Positions 1 to 6,764 of a stretch of 64,000 nucleotides of DNA are shown in pieces. The notes under the pieces were generated by a model. That model did not search any database and was not told the DNA's origin. It saw only the letters and a program-made list of their open reading frames with translations. Origin of the DNA: Sinimarinibacterium arenosum (GTDB taxonomy: Bacteria > Pseudomonadota > Gammaproteobacteria > Nevskiales > Nevskiaceae); NCBI RefSeq assembly GCF_005047655.1, contig NZ_SUKF01000005.1, positions 310,001-374,000 on the forward strand, in the 5' to 3' direction. The first letter of the stretch is position 1. Each line of letters opens with the position of its first letter. Position numbers and translations under genes: made by a program.

Positions 1-1
1 C

Positions 2-760
2 GCGCTGCTCGCACTGCGCCCTGAGCTGGCGCATGACGGCTATGCCGTCGGCGACCGCGTGCCGGGGCGCGTGCTGCACGCGCGCTACTCGCGTCATCTG
101 CAACGCATTGCCGAAGTGGAACCGCAGCTGGTTGCCGAGCTGGCCGAAGTCGGCGCGCGCTTCACGCACGCCACCTCGATCGCGCCCACCGGCACCATGG
201 CCGCGTCAGTCGGCAACAACGCCTCCAACGGCATCGAGCCGAGCTTCGCGCATTCCTACATCCGCAACATGATCGTGCCCGGCGAGAAGGCCAAGCGCGC
301 GATCCGCATGGACTCGTACGAGCTGCTGGCGTACCGGCAGTGGGCCGATGCAAACGTCGACCCGGACAACCTGCCCGACGCCTTCCGCGGTACCGCGGCC
401 GGCACCGACCCGCGCGAACACATCGACGTGCAGGCCGCTGCCCAGCGCTGGATCGACTCCTCGATCTCAAAGACCATCAACGTGCCGTCCGACATCGCGT
501 TCGAGGACTTCAAGGACATCTATCTGTACGCGGTCGACAACGGACTCAAGGGCTGCACCACTTTCCGCTTCAATCCGGAAGTGCATCAGGGCGTACTCGT
601 ATCCGAAGCCGATCTCGCCAACACCGTCTATGAGTTCCAGCTCGCCGACGGCTCGCGCGTGCAGGTGCCCGGCAACGCCCAGATCGAATACGACGGCGGC
701 ACCTACACCGCCGCCAATCTGTACGACGCGCTCAAGGAAGGCTTTTACGGCCGGCTCTAA
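2..760 (+). CDS. nrdJ: Class II (B12-dependent) ribonucleotide reductase, NrdJa-type catalytic chain, 3' part
   Basis: The open frame enters from the left edge and ends at 760, so only the C-terminal third of the chain is present. The SIAPTGTMA segment matches the conserved SIAPTGT loop of ribonucleotide reductases, followed by SSISKTINVP and GLKGCTTFRFNPE, which are typical of adenosylcobalamin-dependent (class II) enzymes. These reduce ribonucleotides to deoxyribonucleotides in the cytoplasm without needing oxygen. The chain stops without the usual C-terminal cysteine-rich tail. That tail is encoded by the next gene, 20 bases downstream, so this is the large chain of a split enzyme like the NrdJa/NrdJb pair of Pseudomonas. 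Family assignment is firm; the split is inferred from gene order. Confidence 0.93.
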   Translation, partial: ALLALRPELAHDGYAVGDRVPGRVLHARYSRHLQRIAEVEPQLVAELAEVGARFTHATSIAPTGTMAASVGNNASNGIEPSFAHSYIRNMIVPGEKAKRAIRMDSYELLAYRQWADANVDPDNLPDAFRGTAAGTDPREHIDVQAAAQRWIDSSISKTINVPSDIAFEDFKDIYLYAVDNGLKGCTTFRFNPEVHQGVLVSEADLANTVYEFQLADGSRVQVPGNAQIEYDGGTYTAANLYDALKEGFYGRL

Positions 761-780
761 GCCCGCGCCCGGAGACACGC

Positions 781-1545
781 ATGTCCGAATCCAAGAAGAT
801 CACCAGACTCGACAAACGCATCGTCGGCTGGAATGTGCTGCGCGACGGCCACGCCGCCAACAGCGAACCCGAGATCAACCCGCTGACCGTGCGCATCGAC
901 CGGCGCGAAGAAGGCAGCTGGGAATCCACCACCACCAAGATCAACCTGACCTCGGCCGGTGGGCGCAAGACGATCTACTTCGTCATCGGCTTCGGCGTCG
1001 TCTGCGGGCGCATGAACGGCAAGTCCGTCTGCATCGAGCGACCGCTGGAGTTCTTCATCCCAGCGGGGCAGACCTCCGCCGAACACCAGTGGGTGTCCGC
1101 CACCATGCGCACACTGTCACTCGCCGCACGCGGTGGCTTCCTGATCAAGGCACTGGCGGACCTGCGCAAGGTGTCCTGGGATCGCGGCCCGGTCTGGTAC
1201 GGCAAGACCAAGTCCGGCAAAGGCATGGTGCACGACTCCGAAGTCGCCGCCATCGCCTGGGCCATCCAGCAGGAACTGCACAAGCGCGGCTTCCTCACCG
1301 AGCGCGGCAACGAGCGCCCGGTCGAAGCACTGGCCGAACACTACGAACGCACCCGCGGCTACCGCGACCGAATTCCCGTCGACAACCCGCATGTCGAATC
1401 ACGCCCCAGCGAACCTGCAACGGTCGATGACGAAAACACCCTCGCCATCGTCGGCGTCTGCCCCGACCCGGACTGCCGCGGCGAGATGATCATGAAAGAC
1501 GGCTGCCCAACCTGCCTGGATTGCGGCTACTCCAAATGTGGTTGA
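781..1545 (+). CDS. nrdJb: NrdJb-like small chain of split class II ribonucleotide reductase
   Basis: A 254-residue protein starting 20 bases after nrdJa, with ATG preceded by CGGAGACACGC. Residues about 45-130 resemble the TSCPD-type C-terminal region of B12-dependent reductases. The extreme C-terminus carries closely spaced cysteine pairs (CPDPDC, CPTCLDC, SKC), as expected for the redox-active and zinc-binding tail that re-reduces the active site. In Pseudomonas aeruginosa NrdJa and NrdJb are separate polypeptides that together make the active enzyme; the arrangement here is the same. It is probably co-transcribed and translated with nrdJa. The separate start and stop are seen directly; the functional partnership is inferred. 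Confidence 0.88.
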   Translation: MSESKKITRLDKRIVGWNVLRDGHAANSEPEINPLTVRIDRREEGSWESTTTKINLTSAGGRKTIYFVIGFGVVCGRMNGKSVCIERPLEFFIPAGQTSAEHQWVSATMRTLSLAARGGFLIKALADLRKVSWDRGPVWYGKTKSGKGMVHDSEVAAIAWAIQQELHKRGFLTERGNERPVEALAEHYERTRGYRDRIPVDNPHVESRPSEPATVDDENTLAIVGVCPDPDCRGEMIMKDGCPTCLDCGYSKCG

Positions 1546-1706
1546 CACACCCTGGATTGATTGCGGAACGTCCCAAATTGGGCTCGACGACCTCCCTCAC
1601 GCGAGGGGGGGACGATGACGCACTTTCCAAGCGTGATTCCATGTGGCCCCTTCTTAATTTTTTATCCAACATGGGCTTACTGATGTGAATCTGACTTTGC
1701 CACCAG

Positions 1707-1743
1707 GTTATGCGTCATTTTTGTCGTTGAATTGGCGTTGGGC
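1707..1743 (+). other. Left boundary of cassette array: degenerate attC/attI-like 3' half with core site GTTGGGC
   Basis: GTTGGGC at 1737-1743 fits the integron core GTTRRRY and is the exact reverse complement of GCCCAAC at 2590-2596, the R'' core of the first cassette's attC. The preceding CGTTGAATTGGC looks like the 3' arm of an attC site. A second core-like GTTATGC lies at 1707-1713, and its 10-mer GTTATGCGTC recurs at the start of the second cassette (2651-2660). This suggests a deleted cassette or a partly eroded site. No complete attI or integrase gene is seen. Confidence 0.6.
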
Positions 1744-1764
1744 ATCAGAAGCGAGACGTTTGGC

Positions 1765-2643
1765 ATGACACTGGTAGCAGCTTGGGTTAGGCGTCACCAA
1801 ACGACCTCAGAGCTATATGTCGCCAGTGACTCTAGGCTCAATGGCGGACGAGCCTGGGACATCGGAACCAAAGTGCTTGATCTCGGCCGAGGTGACTCGG
1901 TTATTGCTTTCGCAGGCCATACCGCTGACGCGTATCCGTTGATGCTGCAGCTGCAGTCAGCCGTGAAGATGCACCCGAAGATTGCATCCAGAGCATACGA
2001 TCTAGCCCATCTTAAAGGACACGTTCTCCGCATCTTCAACGCAATGTGGAAAAGCATTTCCGCGCTTCCACGCGGCCAGGACATCCCCGATCCTGCTGAA
2101 GCGCGTTTTGTTCTTGCTGGGTATTCGTGGCGCTATGAGTCCTTCAAAATATGGACCATCTATTTTCATAAAGAGACGAATGAGTTCAAATTTAGAGAAG
2201 CGTCCTCGCATCGGAAGAAAGGCGGCGGCAACAAGTACTTCGCATTCATAGGAGATGACGCCAATCTGGCCAATGAGCGCGTTTATGAACTTCTCAGAGA
2301 AAGAAATCGAATCAAAAGCGCAGGCCTACAGATGGAGCCGTTTGAAGTGCTTACTGAGTTCATACGGGACGAGGCCAAGCCGTACATTGGTGGGGCTCCA
2401 CAGGTGTACAAGATATACAAGCACCTAAACACCCTTCCTTACAACGTGTACTGGCCATCTCGGGCAGCGAGGACAATGTCATTTGGCGGTCGGCAATTAC
2501 TTCCATACGAGAGGAATAAGTTCTTGGCGTTCGATCCAGATAGCTTTGAAGTTAGCGAACCAGAATGGCCAGAGGTCGCCGAGGCTGATGCCCAACCAGG
2601 AGCTCGAGCCGACGGTCTCGCCTTCGGCGAGCCCGCGGCTTAG
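1765..2643 (+). CDS. Proteasome/HslV-like Ntn hydrolase (cassette gene 1)
   Basis: The ATG at 1765 is chosen because a TTG start at 1732 would lie outside the cassette boundary (1738), and because ATG places Thr directly after the initiator Met (MTLVAAW), as in N-terminal-nucleophile proteases. The N-terminal 75 residues follow the HslV/proteasome beta pattern: Thr2, Asp22 in ASDSR, Lys36 in GTKVL, then IAFAGHTADAYPLMLQL. These correspond to Thr1/Asp17/Lys33 of proteasome beta subunits. At 292 residues it is longer than HslV; the C-terminal 200 residues are not recognised. About the last 18 codons, including the TAG stop, lie inside attC1. It is probably a cytoplasmic self-processing peptidase; substrate and assembly are unknown. 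The fold call rests on motif pattern only. Confidence 0.75.
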   Translation: MTLVAAWVRRHQTTSELYVASDSRLNGGRAWDIGTKVLDLGRGDSVIAFAGHTADAYPLMLQLQSAVKMHPKIASRAYDLAHLKGHVLRIFNAMWKSISALPRGQDIPDPAEARFVLAGYSWRYESFKIWTIYFHKETNEFKFREASSHRKKGGGNKYFAFIGDDANLANERVYELLRERNRIKSAGLQMEPFEVLTEFIRDEAKPYIGGAPQVYKIYKHLNTLPYNVYWPSRAARTMSFGGRQLLPYERNKFLAFDPDSFEVSEPEWPEVAEADAQPGARADGLAFGEPAA

Positions 2644-2657
2644 CCCGGACGTTATGC
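2590..2657 (+). repeat. attC recombination site 1
   Basis: A 68-nt imperfect palindrome. R'' core GCCCAAC is at 2590-2596 and R' core GTTATGC at 2651-2657. The centre is the hairpin CTCGCCTTCGGCGAG, flanked by AGCCG and CGGCT arms. The same length and the same 15-nt central hairpin occur in the site at 3491-3558. It overlaps the last codons of cassette gene 1. Confidence 0.85.
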
Positions 2658-2668
2658 GTCTATGAAAC

Positions 2669-3496
2669 ATGAATGACGTATTCAAGCTTCTTGAGCTGGA
2701 ATCTAGAGAAATCGCGCACTTCTTTGAGAAGGCGTCTCTAGAGGGTAAAGGAACACCCCAGGAGGTCTCCGACCGGCGAGAAATCGCCGTAACGAAGTTC
2801 CTCAGAAAGTTTTTCCCTTTTCCTTATCAGGTCGCAAAAGGAAACGTCGTTGATAGCTTTGGCGCACGGAGTGCGTCGATAGATTGCTTACTCCTGAATC
2901 CATCTCACCCCCATACCATTGGAGACGACAGCAAGTACTCCATGATTTTTGCAGACGGCGTCGACGCCGCGATCGAGGTCAAGCCGCACTTGAATTCAGA
3001 CGTAGAAATTTCCCGAGGATTGAAGCAAATCCAATCACTCAAAAAACTAAAGCGTGTCCGCACTGGCGTAATCGACGCATCGATATCTGCAGAAGAACGC
3101 GAGGCTTTCAAGCGGATACCGTCATTCATTTTCGCAGTAGACACCTACAAAGATATACGTTTACTCGTCGAGAAAATCGTAACGCACTACGAGCAAAACA
3201 AAGTTCCGTCACACGAGCAGTTTGATTTTATTGTGGTTGACCGCCAGATCGTTTTGTTCAACTCGCGCAAGAACTCGTATTTTCAGGTCAATTCTGGAAC
3301 CGAAGGCATATGCTTCGTGGAAACAGAAGCCAACACGCTCGCCGTCTTCCTATACTGGCTAAATCGTCTGCCACAATCTCAGCTTCGAATGTCGTCTTCT
3401 GTCCTTGAGCACTATATTCCATGGAAAGTCGATTCAATGAAAACATTTCATGATCTAAACAAGCGTCTCTCAAGCATTTCGCTAACGGACGCATAA
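2669..3496 (+). CDS. DUF6602-type protein with PD-(D/E)xK-like nuclease signature (cassette gene 2)
   Basis: A 275-residue soluble protein. The N-terminal part (residues 1-55) is helical. It is followed by a beta-rich core in which Asp72 (SASIDCLLLN) and Glu103-x-Lys105 (AAIEVKPHL) reproduce the D...ExK arrangement of restriction-endonuclease-like folds, typical of DUF6602 proteins found in defence contexts. It would act on nucleic acid in the cytoplasm if active. The start lies 12 bases after the attC1 R' core, without a strong Shine-Dalgarno. The TAA stop (3494-3496) lies inside the R'' core of attC2. It is low in GC and carried as a single-gene cassette. Nuclease activity is inferred from the motif alone. 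Confidence 0.7.
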   Translation: MNDVFKLLELESREIAHFFEKASLEGKGTPQEVSDRREIAVTKFLRKFFPFPYQVAKGNVVDSFGARSASIDCLLLNPSHPHTIGDDSKYSMIFADGVDAAIEVKPHLNSDVEISRGLKQIQSLKKLKRVRTGVIDASISAEEREAFKRIPSFIFAVDTYKDIRLLVEKIVTHYEQNKVPSHEQFDFIVVDRQIVLFNSRKNSYFQVNSGTEGICFVETEANTLAVFLYWLNRLPQSQLRMSSSVLEHYIPWKVDSMKTFHDLNKRLSSISLTDA

Positions 3497-3558
3497 CCAG
3501 AGCTTCTAGCCGACATCCTCGCCTTCGGCGAGTTCGCGGCTGAAGCTGAGCGTTAGGC
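3491..3558 (+). repeat. attC recombination site 2
   Basis: A 68-nt site with R'' core GCATAAC at 3491-3497 and R' core GTTAGGC at 3552-3558. The central hairpin CTCGCCTTCGGCGAG is identical to that of attC1, and outer arms AGCCGAC and GCGGCT are also shared. The R'' core is the exact reverse complement of GTTATGC, where its own cassette begins at 2651. Confidence 0.85.
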
Positions 3559-3575
3559 TCTTTGGGAGCGATTTG

Positions 3576-4487
3576 ATGAAGCTTCTAGATGAAATCGTGG
3601 ACCTCCTGAGCGATCAGAGCGCCAGCCTTAGCGCAGCGCTGCTGAAGACTAAGATCCTGCTGCACAAGCTGGGGCACAAGGAGCTCGTCGAATGGGTGAA
3701 CCATGAGCTCAACGGATATCCTGAGGACCAGGAGCTTCCGCCATATCGACTTCTACCGGCACAGGTGCTCGCCAATCTCGCAAACATGGCGTATCAGGTT
3801 AACGCCCACCCAATCCCACTGCTTCATCTAGAGGAGGGCTACAGGAACAGGCTCCAGAGGGCGGAAATGCGTCAGTCGCTAGCTGTCCTGGAGACATTCT
3901 CGAGCAGTAAGGGCGGGCATCTTGAAAGCGCCATCCCTATGGAAGCCAACCACATGCTCGGAGAGTCGCTGTCAAACGGGTTCATGATTCAAAGAGCGTG
4001 GTCGCAGATAAGTAAGGCTGATGTCGTTCAGATTCTCATCCAAGTCAGGTCTCGCCTTCTGGATTTTGTCCTTGAGCTACGTGAAAAGGTTGGAGATGAT
4101 GCTGAGACGCTAACGGAGCAGAAGAAAGAGGCATTAGACGCTCCTGGCTTATTCAACAACGCCATTTTCGGGCACAACACGACAATCGTCGTCGGCAGTC
4201 ATAACGTCCAGAATGTTCAAGGCCAGAACGCATCCGGCGACATTCTTGGTCTTGCCAAGGAACTCAAGCGCTGGAATGTTCCAGAAACTGATATTTCTGA
4301 TCTTAAGACTGCCATCGACGAGGATAGAGGAACGCCTGACAATACCGAGAAAAGACTAGGTCCGCGCGTTCGAGGGTGGATGACCAAGATGCTTGCTAAG
4401 GCCGTAGACACGTCGTGGCAGGTCGAACTTGGCGTTGCCAGCAATGTGCTCTCAACAGCCCTGATGAAATTCTATGGCTGGCCATAA
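3576..4487 (+). CDS. AbiTii domain protein (cassette gene 3)
   Basis: The ATG at 3576 is preceded by GGGAG at 3564-3568. The N-terminal 60 residues (LLDEIVDLLSD, ALLKTKILLHKLG, LVEWVNHELNGYP) match the AbiTii domain, found in many predicted abortive-infection proteins. The middle region has Asn/Gly-rich beta segments (about residues 195-220, FGHNTTIVVG and VQNVQGQNASGD). The C-terminus is helical and ends in a moderately hydrophobic stretch (GVASNVLSTALMKFYGW). Total length is 303 residues. It is a single-gene cassette with no adjacent partner, so if it is an effector it would have to sense and act alone or with the neighbouring cassette proteins. The biochemical activity of AbiTii proteins is not known to me. 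Confidence 0.75.
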   Translation: MKLLDEIVDLLSDQSASLSAALLKTKILLHKLGHKELVEWVNHELNGYPEDQELPPYRLLPAQVLANLANMAYQVNAHPIPLLHLEEGYRNRLQRAEMRQSLAVLETFSSSKGGHLESAIPMEANHMLGESLSNGFMIQRAWSQISKADVVQILIQVRSRLLDFVLELREKVGDDAETLTEQKKEALDAPGLFNNAIFGHNTTIVVGSHNVQNVQGQNASGDILGLAKELKRWNVPETDISDLKTAIDEDRGTPDNTEKRLGPRVRGWMTKMLAKAVDTSWQVELGVASNVLSTALMKFYGWP

Positions 4488-4490
4488 AGC

Positions 4491-4515
4491 GCCTAACAAC
4501 AGCTTCAAGGCGACG
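4491..4515 (+). repeat. Truncated attC (5' half only) closing the array
   Basis: R'' core GCCTAAC at 4491-4497 is the reverse complement of GTTAGGC at 3552. The next 18 bases (AACAGCTTCAAGGCGACG) align with the left arm of attC2. After about 4515 the match stops and no good R' core with a complementary arm follows within 100 bases, so the right half has been lost. Confidence 0.65.
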
Positions 4516-4661
4516 TGAGCAGTTGACCCGATAAAGTAGAGCCTGTGGCCTAACTGAAAATGAGGGGTCGATGGCGAAAGCAGTGCGATATTAGGGGACA
4601 GACCACGGTTGATCCGCGGAATGACTATGTGGAGCAAGCCTCGCGACCATGAACATTTGAT

Positions 4662-5084
4662 ATGAGGCCACTCTTTCGCCTGACTGGCGCAATCAAGCAT
4701 CACCGGGCGGTGGGCCGCTGGCTCGACAGCCACCCCGGCCCGCTCGGCGCAATCGCACGTCGCTGGCTTGACGTCATGCGCCGCTGCGGCGATGAGGTCT
4801 CGGAGGTTTTGCATGACGGCCAGCCCACGGCGTGCGTTGACGATGCCGCGTTTGCGTACGTCGCGGTCTTCACGTCGCACGTCAATGTCGGCTTTTTTCA
4901 GGGGGCTGAGCTGCCGGACCCGGACGGACTGCTTGAAGGCAGCGGAAAGTTCATGCGTCACGTCAAGCTCAGGCCAGCGGCAGCTGTCCATGATGCAGCA
5001 CTGTCTGCGTTGATCCGTGCCGCGTATGCCGACGTAAAGGTGCGTCTTGCGGCGGAGAACGTCATCCGCGACGCCCACATCTGA
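4662..5084 (+). CDS. DUF1801 domain protein
   Basis: A 140-residue soluble protein. The pattern HVNVGFFQGAELPDPDGLLEGSGKFMRHVKL, split here into VNVGFFQGA and LEGSGKFMRHVKL, is characteristic of DUF1801 (YdhG-like fold). No enzymatic role is established for the family. It is higher in GC than the upstream cassettes and no attC follows it, so it is probably not a cassette. The interval 4516-4661 before it holds scar sequence including TTAGGGGACAGACCACGG, a string I associate with REP/IS debris in proteobacteria, but no recognisable transposase. Confidence 0.75.
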   Translation: MRPLFRLTGAIKHHRAVGRWLDSHPGPLGAIARRWLDVMRRCGDEVSEVLHDGQPTACVDDAAFAYVAVFTSHVNVGFFQGAELPDPDGLLEGSGKFMRHVKLRPAAAVHDAALSALIRAAYADVKVRLAAENVIRDAHI

Positions 5085-5088
5085 CAGC

Positions 5089-5122
5089 ATGCTGAATTGT
5101 CGGGTACTTCGGCATTCAGCAT
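5089..5122 (+). other. Hairpin after DUF1801 gene
   Basis: A 9-bp perfect stem (ATGCTGAAT / ATTCAGCAT) with a 16-nt loop starts 4 bases after the DUF1801 stop codon. There is no T-run, so it is a possible 3'-end or processing hairpin rather than a classical intrinsic terminator. Confidence 0.4.
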
Positions 5123-5259
5123 CAGCGGGATCACCACAACCCACCGCATCGAGCGTTCGAGCGCGTTGGTATACGGCCACCACATCATCGCCATGGCAAT
5201 GAAGCTGCGCTTCGGACAACGACGGGCGCATACTGAAGACAGCCAACCGGAGACGGCTC

Positions 5260-5550
5260 ATGAACGACAAGGAACTGTATCAGCAGAAGAAGCAGGCTCA
5301 GCTGGACGAGTGGAAAGCGGAACTGGATAGACTCAAGGCCAAGGCTTCCGGCGCCAGTGCCGATGCACAGCTGGCCTTGAACAGGCAGATCGATGCACTC
5401 CAAGGCAAGATTGACCATGGCAAGACCAAGCTTGCTGAAATGAAACATGCCAGCGAAGAAGCCTGGGAGTCGATCAAGGAAGGCGTGGAATCCGCCTGGG
5501 ATTCGATGAAGTCCGCGTTCAGTGACGCGGCGGACAAATTCAAGAAGTAA
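5260..5550 (+). CDS. Small coiled-coil protein, sll1863-like stress-response family
   Basis: A 96-residue highly charged protein with no membrane segment. Residues 8-60 show heptad-like spacing (QKKQAQLDEWKAELDRLKAK) and predict a coiled coil. Residues 60-96 form a second amphipathic helix with repeated W-x(5-8) spacing (EAWESIKEG, SAWDSMKSAF). This layout is that of the sll1863 family of stress-response proteins, whose role is poorly defined. Its ATG follows a purine-rich CGGAGACGGCTC. It stands alone between DUF1801 and the secreted hydrolase. Confidence 0.7.
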   Translation: MNDKELYQQKKQAQLDEWKAELDRLKAKASGASADAQLALNRQIDALQGKIDHGKTKLAEMKHASEEAWESIKEGVESAWDSMKSAFSDAADKFKK

Positions 5551-5669
5551 TTTCAGAACCCGAGCCCAGTGCGAGCGCACAGCCCAGGGCGAAGAGGGTC
5601 GCTGGGCGTTTCAGAGTCCCCCACCGTATAGTCACTTTCCGACAGGTACGCTCCGGCGCGGACATCACC

Positions 5670-6599
5670 ATGCAAGCTCTGCTTTTCGCTGCTGCCATTG
5701 CAATCTCAATTCCAGCCATGGCGTCCCCGGACCTGGCGGAAAAGGTCTGGATACACGGCAGCGAAGAGTGCGCGCTCAACCGCGATCCGCCGATCGACAT
5801 ATTCAAGTTCGATCCGGACACCACCATCCTGCGTCAGAACAAGTGCGTGAACTTCGAGGCACCGTTCATCTATGTGCTGTTCGGAACGCAGACTGCCTTG
5901 GTCCTGGATACCGGCGCGACCCGCGATGCCAAAAGCTTTCCGCTCTACGACACGGTGCAGACGCTGATCGCCGAGCGCGTTTCGGGCACGCAAAGCCAGA
6001 ATCTGCAGATTACCGTGATTCACTCTCACGGCCACCGGGATCACAAAGCGGCGGACGCGCAATTTCAGGGGAAGCCCGGCGTGACGCTGGTGAAGCCGAC
6101 CGACAAAGCGGTACGCCAATACTTCGGATTTTCAGATTGGCCTTCTGGCCTCGCGCACATTGACCTGGGCGGCCGCACGTTGGAGGCCCTGCCCGTTCCC
6201 GGCCACCAAGGGCAGGACATTGCGCTCTACGATGAAAGAACCGGCTGGCTGCTGACCGGCGACACCGTGTACCCAGGTCGGGTCTATGTGAAGAAATGGA
6301 GCGAGTATCGGTCCAGCATCGCGCGGTTGGCCGCTTTCGCTGAGACACATCCCGTTTCGGCCGTGCTCGGCAGCCATATCGAGATGGCCAGCGATGGAAC
6401 GCTATTCCCGCTCGGCGCAACCTATCAGCCGCAGGAAGCGAGCCTGCAGCTGCACGTCGATGACCTGTCGGCGTTGAACCAGGCGCTGCAACAGGCTGGA
6501 GACAAGCCGCAGGAAATCGTCACCGGCAAGGTCATTGTTACGCCGCTCAATGTCGTACAGAAGGTGATCGGCACGCTGCTCAAACCGTTCGGCGGATAA
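5670..6599 (+). CDS. Secreted metallo-beta-lactamase-fold hydrolase
   Basis: A 309-residue protein with an N-terminal signal peptide (LLFAAAIAISIPAMA, cleavage near residue 19). The metal-binding motif is His120-x-His122-x-Asp124-His125 (HSHGHRDH), followed by a second His in PVPGHQGQD, Asp in LLTGDTVY and a C-terminal His in LGSHIE, so all zinc ligands of the MBL fold appear present. Likely a periplasmic zinc-dependent hydrolase; the substrate cannot be deduced. A conserved cysteine pair near the N-terminus (ECALN, NKCVNF) could form a disulfide. It is monocistronic. Confidence 0.85.
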   Translation: MQALLFAAAIAISIPAMASPDLAEKVWIHGSEECALNRDPPIDIFKFDPDTTILRQNKCVNFEAPFIYVLFGTQTALVLDTGATRDAKSFPLYDTVQTLIAERVSGTQSQNLQITVIHSHGHRDHKAADAQFQGKPGVTLVKPTDKAVRQYFGFSDWPSGLAHIDLGGRTLEALPVPGHQGQDIALYDERTGWLLTGDTVYPGRVYVKKWSEYRSSIARLAAFAETHPVSAVLGSHIEMASDGTLFPLGATYQPQEASLQLHVDDLSALNQALQQAGDKPQEIVTGKVIVTPLNVVQKVIGTLLKPFGG

Positions 6600-6764
6600 A
6601 GGCGATCTGCTTACACGCTGCCTCCCGCGGTTCTGTTGCCGTTTGACGGCATTGAAGCGCCCATGCCCCGCGTGGCCGCGTGAACCGTTGCCCCAACCCG
6701 CCCTGCGGCAATCACCGCGATCCACCCGGCACGCGTGCCTTTCCGCTGCACTGCAGATCACGCG

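Larger units (their letters stand above)
1738..4515 (+). mobile_element. Three-cassette integron-type array lacking an integrase (CALIN-like)
   Basis: Three genes in the same orientation are each flanked by integron core sites. With recombination between G and TT of GTTRRRY, cassette 1 is 1738-2651, cassette 2 is 2652-3552 and cassette 3 starts at 3553. In each case the core at the cassette start (GTTGGGC 1737, GTTATGC 2651, GTTAGGC 3552) is the exact reverse complement of the R'' core at that cassette's own end (GCCCAAC 2590, GCATAAC 3491, GCCTAAC 4491), which is what circular cassette integration predicts. Base composition is visibly more AT-rich than the flanks. The last attC is broken and no IntI-like gene is in the window. 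Confidence 0.85.

Noticed and set aside
348-1430. 360-codon open frame across nrdJa and nrdJb
   Set aside because: It is a +1-frame shadow of two well-supported reductase genes with Arg/Pro/Thr-rich composition and no family features.
1601-1680. CCCTC/GAGGG and CCATGT/ACATGG inverted repeats as a complete attI or terminator
   Set aside because: Stems of 5-6 bp, the T-rich stretch is inside the second loop and no integrase-binding layout is recognisable.
1732-1764. TTG start extending cassette gene 1 upstream by 11 codons
   Set aside because: It lies before the cassette boundary at 1738 and would bury the Thr that otherwise follows the initiator Met, so ATG 1765 is preferred.
4522-4528. GTTGACC as R' core of the third attC
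   Set aside because: It does not fit GTTRRRY fully, would give a site of only 38 nt and has no right arm complementary to the left arm.
4452-5270. 272-codon minus-strand frame over the DUF1801 gene
   Set aside because: Antisense to a recognisable DUF1801 protein, with no motif of its own; part covers the junction scar.
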